From: Bacteroidales bacterium UBA1064
GTDB taxonomy: Bacteria; Bacteroidota; Bacteroidia; Bacteroidales; Tenuifilaceae
Reading direction: 5' to 3'
NCBI GenBank assembly: GCA_002316235.1
Contig: DCDD01000013.1
Coordinates: 1 to 14,849, forward strand
DNA: 14,849 nucleotides
Made by a program: the position numbers and the translations under genes. Below, piece after piece: positions 7,229 to 14,646 of this stretch. The notes under the pieces were generated by a model, which saw only the letters and a program-made list of their open reading frames with translations, was not told the DNA's origin and ran no database searches. Position 1 is the first letter of the stretch. Each line of letters starts with the position of its first letter.

Positions 7229-9586
7229 ATGAAAATTTCACAACGTATTCAGCTCATTATCGTTCCACTGATGATCCTGTTGTTTTCCGCTTCCGGAGTA
7301 ACGCTGAACTACCTGTCAAAAAATAGGGTTAGGGAAAGCATACGAATTCAGGAAGGAGTGTACATAGACAAGCTGATACAAATTGTCGATATGGTGGAAG
7401 CAAAAACAGGAAGCGGCCTATCCTCCGATGATATTTTCGAGCTCAGGACTTACTTCCTCTCGCCAGCCTACTATAGTACCGATTACCCCGCCATTATCTC
7501 AACCAATGGCGTTTACCTGCTTCACACAACACTTCAAGGGCAAAGACTTCCCTCTGCTGCAACTGCCCAGATTAGAAAGAGCAAAAGCACCGACGGCTAC
7601 ATATATTATGACGATTATTCAGGAAACAAACCCGAGAAGCGGTTGCTATGCTACAAGTTCTATAAGCCCTACAATGCCTACATTGCCATCTCGGTCAGTA
7701 TGAACGAAGCCTTGGCTCCAATGAAATCCAACCGCATGGCAATTATAGTATTTATCATTCTGGCGTCCCTTCTAACAGCCTTTGCAATTCCTTTACTCCT
7801 TAAACCCATCATACGCATTATAAACCTGGTGAACATAAAGCTCCGCCAGCTGGCAAAAGGCGACATTCCAAACCCCATCAAAATAACATCAAAGGATGAG
7901 CTTGGTGAAATGGTTACCTCGCTAAACCAGCTTATGGAAGGGCTAAAGTCAACAACCAGCTTTGCACATCAAATTGGACAGAACCAGCTGGAGCACACCT
8001 TCCAACCTCTGAGCAGCAAGGATGAACTTGGCAACGCCCTGCTTGATATCCAATCAAACCTGAAGCATGCCCTGGAGGAAGAACAGCGCAGAAAGGAGGA
8101 AGACTACATCCGGGGCTGGGTAAACGAAGGTCTTGCAAAGTTTGGAGATATCCTGCGTCAAAACAACAACAACCTAACCCTATTGGCCGACAGCATCATT
8201 CAAAATCTGGTCAACTACCTCGAGGCAAACCAGGGGGGCATTTTCATTTACAACGATTCAGAAAACGACAAGCACCTCGAGATGCTTTCTGCATTTGCCT
8301 ATAACCGGAAAAAATTCATCAGTAAAACCATCCCCCTTGGCGAAGGACTTGTTGGTGCCTGCGCTCTTGAGAAAAAGACCATCTACCTCAAGGAGATACC
8401 TGCTGACTACATTGCCATAACTTCCGGCCTAGGAGAGGCCACCCCTACCGCACTGCTAATCGTTCCACTTAAACTTGAGGATGAAATTTTTGGAGTAGTT
8501 GAGGTGGCCTCATTCAGGGAATTTAAACCTTACGAAATTGAGTTTGTTGAAAAAATAGGCGAGAGCATCGCTTCAACCCTCTTTGCCGTTAAAAACAGCA
8601 TACGAACCAACATGCTTCTTGAGCAATCGCAACAGCAAAGGGAGGAGATGGCCGCACAAGAGGAAGAGATGCGCCAAAACATGGAGGAAATGCAGGCCAC
8701 CCAGGAGGAAATGCTACGAAAAAACATTGAGTTGGAGCTCATTACCAATACCATTAACCAGTCGCTACTTTCTCTTACCCTTTCCGAAGAAGGCTACATA
8801 GCAGACTCCAACCAAAATTTTGTGGAAACCCTTGGGTACTCCAAAACCGAGCTTGAAGGAAAAATGCTTGCCGACATCGTTAACCCCGAACAACGCACCG
8901 ATTTTCAAATATCATGGAAAAAAGTTAGGGCTGGACAAACCATTACAGAAACTATTCATGTGCTCAACCGAAACGGCAACAGCCACTACCTTATGGTTAC
9001 CGTATCGCCCGAGTTGGACCCCGCTGGAGCTATAACCAAAGTTCTGCTTATTGGTCAGGACATCACCGAAATGAAGCAGCTGGAGATTAAAGCCCAACGC
9101 CAAGCCGAAGAGATTGAACAAAACCTGAAACAGCTGGAGAAGGAACAGGAGCTATCGGCCCAGCGACAGAAGGATATGAGCACCCTGCTGGAGGCGCTAG
9201 ACCAAAACTGCCTGGTTTCAATTATCGAACCCGACGGATTGATAACCTACATCAACAATAAAAACGTCGAGGTGCTGGGCGATAAGAAGGAAGATATCGA
9301 GGGAAAATTCCTCCATGACATTGACTACTCGGCCAAGCATCGACCGGCTGAGTATAAAAAATTCTGGGACAACATCCTGAATGGGAAAAAGCAGCAGCGG
9401 GAGTTTTCCCTTACCGTCAAGGGGGAAGTCAAATGGGTGCTTGAAAACTTTACCCCCGTAATGGACGAAAGTGGGAAACTTTACAAGATAATCAACATCG
9501 GGTTCGATATAACCGAAAACAAGAATAAGGAAGCAGAGCTGACAAAAATAATTGAACAGATGAAGAACAAACCCAAAAACCTATGA
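7229..9586 (+). CDS. Membrane sensor: Cache-like, HAMP, GAF, coiled coil, PAS, PAS; no output domain
   Basis: 785 residues. A membrane segment at 8-27 and another at 171-191 enclose a periplasmic region that looks like a Cache-type ligand-binding domain (for example DGYIYYDDYSGNKPEKRLLCYKF cut around 122-144). A HAMP domain (192-240) is followed by a second HAMP-like unit (244-280); each carries SKDELG. A GAF domain spans about 295-458 (PADYIAITSGLG at 391-402). Next come a Glu/Gln-rich coiled coil (464-500), a PAS domain (about 505-615), a linker coil and a second PAS (about 650-767) ending in FDITENKNK. There is no histidine kinase, GGDEF, phosphatase or chemoreceptor signalling domain, so it must act through a partner. 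The coil holds E486-E487-M-Q-A490-T491, matching the chemoreceptor methylation consensus. It sits between two CheR-type genes. The ligand is unknown. Confidence 0.88.
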   Translation: MKISQRIQLIIVPLMILLFSASGVTLNYLSKNRVRESIRIQEGVYIDKLIQIVDMVEAKTGSGLSSDDIFELRTYFLSPAYYSTDYPAIISTNGVYLLHTTLQGQRLPSAATAQIRKSKSTDGYIYYDDYSGNKPEKRLLCYKFYKPYNAYIAISVSMNEALAPMKSNRMAIIVFIILASLLTAFAIPLLLKPIIRIINLVNIKLRQLAKGDIPNPIKITSKDELGEMVTSLNQLMEGLKSTTSFAHQIGQNQLEHTFQPLSSKDELGNALLDIQSNLKHALEEEQRRKEEDYIRGWVNEGLAKFGDILRQNNNNLTLLADSIIQNLVNYLEANQGGIFIYNDSENDKHLEMLSAFAYNRKKFISKTIPLGEGLVGACALEKKTIYLKEIPADYIAITSGLGEATPTALLIVPLKLEDEIFGVVEVASFREFKPYEIEFVEKIGESIASTLFAVKNSIRTNMLLEQSQQQREEMAAQEEEMRQNMEEMQATQEEMLRKNIELELITNTINQSLLSLTLSEEGYIADSNQNFVETLGYSKTELEGKMLADIVNPEQRTDFQISWKKVRAGQTITETIHVLNRNGNSHYLMVTVSPELDPAGAITKVLLIGQDITEMKQLEIKAQRQAEEIEQNLKQLEKEQELSAQRQKDMSTLLEALDQNCLVSIIEPDGLITYINNKNVEVLGDKKEDIEGKFLHDIDYSAKHRPAEYKKFWDNILNGKKQQREFSLTVKGEVKWVLENFTPVMDESGKLYKIINIGFDITENKNKEAELTKIIEQMKNKPKNL

Positions 9587-9732
9587 CATAACACATTCAT
9601 GATTAATCGAGTTAGCCATTCGCCTCTGGATTTCAACATTTTTTAATTCACCTTGAATTTGGCACACTCTAAATGATGAACAAGTTAAACTGGAATAGAG
9701 TTAATTTTTCACTTTTGAAATGACGCTTGACA

Positions 9733-10566
9733 ATGATGCAGTATGAAATTGGCATAGTAGAAACCCGTAACGTTATTAAAACGCTTCTGGATGACTATGG
9801 CTACGACTTTAGAGATTACGCTCTAACCTCGTTTAAACGAAGGCTTGAGCAGATAATCTCAAACAACGGCCTAAAGGATGCCGACGGGCTAATTGGCAAG
9901 CTAAAGGGCAACCCAACCTTTTTTGACCAGTTCCTAAATGAGGTCAATATCGACACCACCGAAATGTTTCGCGATCCTTCCTTTTGGCGAACCCTACGCG
10001 ACGATATTCTACCCGAAATCATCCGCAACTCCACCACCAAACCCCGAATTTGGATTGCCTCGTTTGATTCCGGCGAGGAGCTTTACTCATTGACCATTAT
10101 CCTGAAGGAAATGGGAGCACTCGATAAGGTTCAGATTTACAGCAACGTTTTCACCAATGCCACCATCCAGAAAATTACCAGCGGCCAGCTTGACCCTAAG
10201 GATATTGAAATAAACGAAGCTAACTACGTTAGGCTGAACGGTAAAAGTCAGTACTCCTCCTACTACAAAGTAGAGGGGAACAAGTACTTTTTCGATAGCA
10301 CACTGGTTAAAGATGTGAACTTTATTAAGCAAACCCCCATAATAGACAAGGATCCCGGAGCGGTAAAACTTGTCCTTTTCCGCAATCAAGCCTTATACTA
10401 CAACCAGCTGCTGCAAGAACGGGTTTTACAAAAAATTGCAGAAAGTTTGGTGGCTGGTGGGTTCCTTGCCTTGGGAATAAAAGAAACTTTGGAAAATACA
10501 AACGCAAACAATAAATTTACCGTATTTAATGAAACCGAAAGAATTTACAAGCGCAAAAATGTTTAA
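9733..10566 (+). CDS. Degenerate CheR-like protein, probable non-catalytic paralogue
   Basis: 277 residues from the ATG at 9733 (in-frame alternatives: TTG 9727, ATG 9736). It aligns end to end with the CheR at 6214: shared KRRL in the N-terminal domain, TTEMFRDPSFW with R80 kept, and GEELYS. The SAM-binding parts are altered. The loop AGCSTG has become ASFDSG (109-114). The ATDIN motif aligns with SNVFT (137-141), replacing the ribose-binding Asp with Val. LILCRNVIIYF reads LVLFRNQALYY (213-223), keeping only R217/N218. The reading frame is intact, so this is not a decayed pseudogene. A regulatory or scaffold role, for instance substrate recognition without methylation, is my inference. Its stop overlaps the ATG of the CheB gene by one base (TAATG), suggesting translational coupling. 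Weak residual activity cannot be excluded. Confidence 0.85.
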   Translation: MMQYEIGIVETRNVIKTLLDDYGYDFRDYALTSFKRRLEQIISNNGLKDADGLIGKLKGNPTFFDQFLNEVNIDTTEMFRDPSFWRTLRDDILPEIIRNSTTKPRIWIASFDSGEELYSLTIILKEMGALDKVQIYSNVFTNATIQKITSGQLDPKDIEINEANYVRLNGKSQYSSYYKVEGNKYFFDSTLVKDVNFIKQTPIIDKDPGAVKLVLFRNQALYYNQLLQERVLQKIAESLVAGGFLALGIKETLENTNANNKFTVFNETERIYKRKNV

Positions 10567-11132
10567 TGACTATGTATAAGGCAGTAATTATAGGCGGTTC
10601 AGCAGGTAGTTTTCAGGTAATTACCCGAATACTGCATTCCCTACCTGCATCTTTTCCCCTTCCCGTCCTTCTGTGCCTACATAGGCTGAAACACGTCCGC
10701 AGCGGCTTTGTTGAAGCGCTCTCGCTAAAGTCTGGTATTCCCATAATTGAGCCCGATGATAAGGAACAGATAAAGCCCGGCAAGGCATACCTGGCCCCGG
10801 CAAACTACCACATGTTCATTGAACTTGGTAATAAAATAGCCCTTTCCACTGAGGACCCTGTTAACCACTCGCGCCCAAGCATCGACCTTTCATTTTTAAC
10901 TGCCGCCCAGGTGTACCGCGATAAACTCATTGGTGTTATCCTATCGGGGGCTAACCGGGATGGTGCTTACGGGCTGAAAAAAATAAAAGATCTGGGCGGT
11001 CTGGCAATAGTTCAGGACCCCAACGAGTGCCAGGTTAGAACCATGACAGAGGCCTCCCTAAAAATGACACCCGTTGACCATGTGTACAACACCAGCGAAA
11101 TAATCAGATTTTTGCAAACCATTAAAACTTGA
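10566..11132 (+). CDS. Stand-alone CheB-type protein-glutamate methylesterase domain
   Basis: 188 residues forming only the catalytic domain; the receiver domain that normally precedes it in CheB is absent. The serine hydrolase triad is visible: S12 in IIGGSAGSFQVI, H39 in LCLHRLKH, and D132 in LSGANRDGAYGL. HSRPSIDLSF (101-110) and QDPNECQVRTM (150-160) are further CheB-like segments. CheB removes methyl groups from, or deamidates, receptor side chains. Without a receiver domain, phosphorylation cannot control it in the usual way, so it may be constitutive or controlled by a partner. It starts in the stop codon of the degenerate CheR gene and ends four bases before the GAF gene. A second in-frame ATG lies at 10572. 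I am confident of the family; the substrate is inferred to be the neighbouring sensors. Confidence 0.9.
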   Translation: MTMYKAVIIGGSAGSFQVITRILHSLPASFPLPVLLCLHRLKHVRSGFVEALSLKSGIPIIEPDDKEQIKPGKAYLAPANYHMFIELGNKIALSTEDPVNHSRPSIDLSFLTAAQVYRDKLIGVILSGANRDGAYGLKKIKDLGGLAIVQDPNECQVRTMTEASLKMTPVDHVYNTSEIIRFLQTIKT

Positions 11133-11136
11133 AGAA

Positions 11137-11952
11137 ATGAAGGCCTTTAGCTCAAAATCAAAACTCCTTCCATTGCTCCTGCTGGTTTTGCTTATTGCCG
11201 GTGTAGTTATCACCTTTGGATTAATCCATAACACACTCCAAAACACAGGAGGCAGCCTTCCCGCTATAGGTTACGTTCTTCTATTCCTCCCCGCCATTAT
11301 TAGCATCGGTCTGTACGCCATACTCAACAACCTTCAGGTTAAATCCGCAAAACTCGAAGCAGAAATAGCGGAGCTAAAGGCAGCCTTTGCGCTCCTTCAA
11401 CAGGTTAAAAATCAGGAACAAGCGAATGCTACAAACCAAGAGGAAACTGTTGATTATGATAAACTTCTGTCACGTCTTATTCCTACCCTGCCTACTGATA
11501 ACCTGGAAAAATTTGGGGAAGCACTTCTATCCAACATCGCCCGAAACTACGAAATAGTTCAAGCCGTACTCTATACCCGTGACGGCGATACCAACCTTTT
11601 CACCTTTAAAGCTGGCTATGCCTACTTTTCCGAATCCGAGCCCGTAACCTATTCGGAAGGCGAAACCCTTTCCGGACAGGTGGCAAAAAACCGCCAAATC
11701 CTTAACCTCGATCAGGTGCCCGAAAACTACATCACAATACTCTCCGGACTAGGAAAGGGTTCGCCCAAACACCTGCTGATTGCTCCCATTGTAAGCCCCG
11801 ACAACAATTCCATCGGCGTTTTTGAGTTGGCCGCCTTTAAACCTTTCGACACCATGCAGGTAGAACTTTTTGATAGGCTTGGCCGTAAACTTGGAGAGTT
11901 GCTTTGGAGCAGCCGTCCGGAAACCTACCTTAAACACAGCGCTTGGACATAA
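11137..11952 (+). CDS. Small membrane GAF-domain protein
   Basis: 271 residues. Two hydrophobic segments (about 10-30 and 42-62) form a membrane hairpin with a very short outer loop, so no periplasmic sensor is present. A short coiled coil (68-92, KLEAEIAELKAAF) leads to a single GAF domain (about 115-258) containing VPENYITILSGLGKGSP (194-210). This motif is shared with the GAF domains of the sensor at 7229 and the phosphatase at 11995, so the three are one GAF subfamily. There is no PAS or output domain. It may form mixed GAF assemblies with its larger neighbours, which is inference. It starts four bases after the CheB stop and lies 42 bases before the phosphatase gene. The ligand cannot be deduced. 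Confidence 0.82.
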   Translation: MKAFSSKSKLLPLLLLVLLIAGVVITFGLIHNTLQNTGGSLPAIGYVLLFLPAIISIGLYAILNNLQVKSAKLEAEIAELKAAFALLQQVKNQEQANATNQEETVDYDKLLSRLIPTLPTDNLEKFGEALLSNIARNYEIVQAVLYTRDGDTNLFTFKAGYAYFSESEPVTYSEGETLSGQVAKNRQILNLDQVPENYITILSGLGKGSPKHLLIAPIVSPDNNSIGVFELAAFKPFDTMQVELFDRLGRKLGELLWSSRPETYLKHSAWT

Positions 11953-11994
11953 AAAATATATAATCCGCAAAAAATAATTAATATTTGCAGGAGC

Positions 11995-14607
11995 ATGACA
12001 TCTTTTAGATTAACCTCAGTAAGAGAAACAAAAAATCTAACCCGAAACAAGATAGCGTTAGCCTTTCTTGTAGGCCTACTCTTTTCTTTTGCTGCATGGA
12101 TAGCCGATTTCTCCAAATCGGGGCTGACTTTTAGCCTTCAAAACATATTCCGTCAACATGCTGCCAACCCAACGCTGTGGATTACCGACCTAATTCCTTT
12201 CGCATTTGCCTACATTACATGGCTTCAATCAACCCGCTTCATGCGTAAGACCCTTAGGCTGGAAAAGGAGTTAAAACAGCGCGACGAAGACATTAAAAAG
12301 AATGCCGATTTTGCAAAAAAAATCGGAGAGGGCAACTACAACGCACCATTTGAAGTTGCCAGCGAAGACGATATTTTGGGCAAGTCGCTGCTTATCATGC
12401 GCGACAACCTCCTTACCAACCAAAAGAAGGAATGGGAGCGTAGCTGGATTGCCAAGGGGAAAGAAGAAATTTCCTACATCCTCCGCCTTCACCACAACAT
12501 TGACGAGCTATCCTACGATGTGCTGGTTAAGCTCATCAAGTACATTAACATAATTCAGGGAGCCCTCTACATTTATGATGAGGAAAAACAACTCCTCATC
12601 AACATGACCACTTACGCCTATAACCGGCGTAAGTACATCAATCAGGAATTCCGTATCGGACAAGGGCTTATTGGGGAATGCGCCTACGAAAAGGATTTTA
12701 TTTACCGCACCGAAATTCCTGACGATTACATTACAATTACCTCGGGTATCCTGGGCGATAAAAAGCCCAAGAGCCTTCTTTTAATTCCACTTATAACCGA
12801 TGAGAAACTTGAAGGCGTTCTGGAATTTGCATCCCTCGAAAATGAGATACCCGAACTCACCATCCAATTCCTCAAGGAAGTTGGAGAAATAATTGCCCGA
12901 ACAATCTTCAACCTTCGTATTAATCAAAAAACAGAACGGTTGCTCCAGGAAGCTCAGCAAATGACCCAAGAGCTTCGGGAAAACGAGGAGGAACTTCGAC
13001 AAAACGCCGAGGAGATGCGTGCAACGCACGATGAACTCGAAAAATCGAACCAACAGCTTGAAGCTAAAATAAAAGAGGTTGAAAACGCCCAAAAACGGTT
13101 GCACTCCCTGCTCGAGAATGCCTCCGAAATCATTTCCATCTACAACAGCGAAAAAAAGCTGACCTATATAAGCCCATCGGTTACAAAAATACTCGGGTAC
13201 TCCCCACAAGAAATGATGAGCGGTAAGGACTTCGACCGGCTAACCCGTAAGGGGGAAAGCGATTTCAACGAAATGTTTCAGCAGCTTATCGAAAATCCCC
13301 ACATCGCCATCACCATCCAGTACACCTTTATGAAAAAGGATGGGGAGAAAATTTTTCTGGAGGTTACCGGGCGCAACCTGCTCGACGATCCAGCTATTGG
13401 TGGCATCATCATCAACTCCAGGGATATTACCGAGCGAAAAAGAGCTGAAAAGGAGGAGCGAATGCGTAGCAAGATGCAGTCGCTCTCCGAAAACTCCCCC
13501 GATATCATCATGCGCATCAACACGCAAGGCCAGTTTTTCTATGCCAACCCCATGGTGGAGCAGTACCTGGGTATAAGCTACAGGGACCTGGTTAACCAGA
13601 CCCTTACCGCCCTGGATATTAGCCCTACCCTCTCAGGATTTATCAAGGATGCCATTAAAAATATAAAGGTAAATAAGGAGAAGGTGGAGGCCGAAATCAC
13701 TTTTGCCTCCCAAATGGGCGAAACCATTATGCACATCGCTGCAATTCCAGAGTTCAACGAGAACGAGCTGGAAACCATTCTCTTTGTTGGCCACGACATC
13801 ACCGAGGCCAAGCGCATCCAGATGGAGATCCACGATAAGAATCGTAAGATTACCGAAAGCATAAACTACGCACAACGCATTCAAACCTCCATACTGCCAA
13901 ACAACAGGATTATCAGGCAGTACCTTCCCAAGTCTTTCATTTACTACCACCCCCGCGATGTGGTAAGTGGCGATTTTCCATGGTTCTTTACCAAGGATGA
14001 CTACATATACATTGCCGCCGTGGACTGCACAGGGCATGGGGTTCCCGGAGCTCTTCTCTCCTTCATCGGATACTTTACGCTGAATAACGTGGTGGACCAC
14101 GACTCGTCCTACACCGCCGGCGAAATTCTTGACCGACTTCACTATGGTGTTCGTAAAACTCTGAAACAGGATCGCCCCGATGCTGATGCCCGAGATGGTA
14201 TGGACATCGCATTCTGCAAAATCAACCCTAAAACCAAGGAGCTACAGTATTCTGGAGCCCATCGCCCACTCTACCTAATGCGAAACGGGGAGCTAATTGA
14301 GTACAAGGGCAACCGAAAAGCTATAGGTGGGATTCCTCACCCCAAAAAGGCTGAAGAGGATTTCGTAAACCACCTCATCCAAATTCAGCCGGGCGATAGG
14401 ATATTCTTCTTTTCCGACGGAATAGTTGACCAGGTTGGTGGACCAGACAAGCGGAAGTACAGCTCGCAGAGAATCAGGGAGCTGATAACCAGCAACCCAC
14501 AAACCCCCATTCAGGATATGGCCAAGGTTTTCTCTCAGGATTTTGATACATACAAGGGTGATTTAAAGCAAGTTGATGATATTCTTTTAATTGGAATCGA
14601 ATTCTAA
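11995..14607 (+). CDS. Membrane GAF-PAS-PAS-SpoIIE (PP2C-type) serine phosphatase
   Basis: 870 residues. Two membrane segments (20-39, 61-77) with a short loop are followed by a HAMP-like unit (104-140) resembling the second HAMP unit of the sensor at 7229. Next come a GAF domain (about 150-305, IPDDYITITSGILG at 241-254), a coiled coil (310-370), two PAS domains (about 371-483 and 490-605), and a SpoIIE/PP2C domain (about 622-870). Phosphatase metal positions look intact: D660 in VVSGDF, D677 in AVDCTGHGVPGA, D734-G735 in ARDGMD, D808 in FFSDGIVDQ and D861/D862 near the end. Family members dephosphorylate anti-sigma-factor-antagonist-type proteins, and in the Pseudomonas Sia system SiaA acts on SiaC. 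A SiaB-like gene begins 39 bases downstream, supporting this role. The coil carries E339-E340-M-R-A343-T344, the methylation-like motif. Where most relatives have SGDFYW this one has SGDFPW. Confidence 0.92.
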   Translation: MTSFRLTSVRETKNLTRNKIALAFLVGLLFSFAAWIADFSKSGLTFSLQNIFRQHAANPTLWITDLIPFAFAYITWLQSTRFMRKTLRLEKELKQRDEDIKKNADFAKKIGEGNYNAPFEVASEDDILGKSLLIMRDNLLTNQKKEWERSWIAKGKEEISYILRLHHNIDELSYDVLVKLIKYINIIQGALYIYDEEKQLLINMTTYAYNRRKYINQEFRIGQGLIGECAYEKDFIYRTEIPDDYITITSGILGDKKPKSLLLIPLITDEKLEGVLEFASLENEIPELTIQFLKEVGEIIARTIFNLRINQKTERLLQEAQQMTQELRENEEELRQNAEEMRATHDELEKSNQQLEAKIKEVENAQKRLHSLLENASEIISIYNSEKKLTYISPSVTKILGYSPQEMMSGKDFDRLTRKGESDFNEMFQQLIENPHIAITIQYTFMKKDGEKIFLEVTGRNLLDDPAIGGIIINSRDITERKRAEKEERMRSKMQSLSENSPDIIMRINTQGQFFYANPMVEQYLGISYRDLVNQTLTALDISPTLSGFIKDAIKNIKVNKEKVEAEITFASQMGETIMHIAAIPEFNENELETILFVGHDITEAKRIQMEIHDKNRKITESINYAQRIQTSILPNNRIIRQYLPKSFIYYHPRDVVSGDFPWFFTKDDYIYIAAVDCTGHGVPGALLSFIGYFTLNNVVDHDSSYTAGEILDRLHYGVRKTLKQDRPDADARDGMDIAFCKINPKTKELQYSGAHRPLYLMRNGELIEYKGNRKAIGGIPHPKKAEEDFVNHLIQIQPGDRIFFFSDGIVDQVGGPDKRKYSSQRIRELITSNPQTPIQDMAKVFSQDFDTYKGDLKQVDDILLIGIEF

Positions 14608-14646
14608 CATTGCTATTTGATAGTAAATTATATAATTTTACGGGCT

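Noticed and set aside
9637..9642. T-run after the Cache-GAF-PAS sensor gene as a terminator
   Set aside because: No stable stem precedes it; the best pairing is three bases (CCA/TGG).
6214..11132. Ordinary chemotaxis operon
   Set aside because: No CheA, CheW, CheY or chemoreceptor signalling domain is encoded in the window; CheR and CheB alone do not make a chemotaxis pathway.
12781..13209. 142-codon minus-strand open frame
   Set aside because: Antisense to the GAF and coiled-coil part of the phosphatase; its Phe/Leu-rich composition is the expected mirror of Glu/Lys-rich codons.
13633..14142. 169-codon minus-strand open frame
   Set aside because: It lies wholly antisense to the PAS/SpoIIE part of the phosphatase, whose catalytic motifs prove the plus-strand frame.
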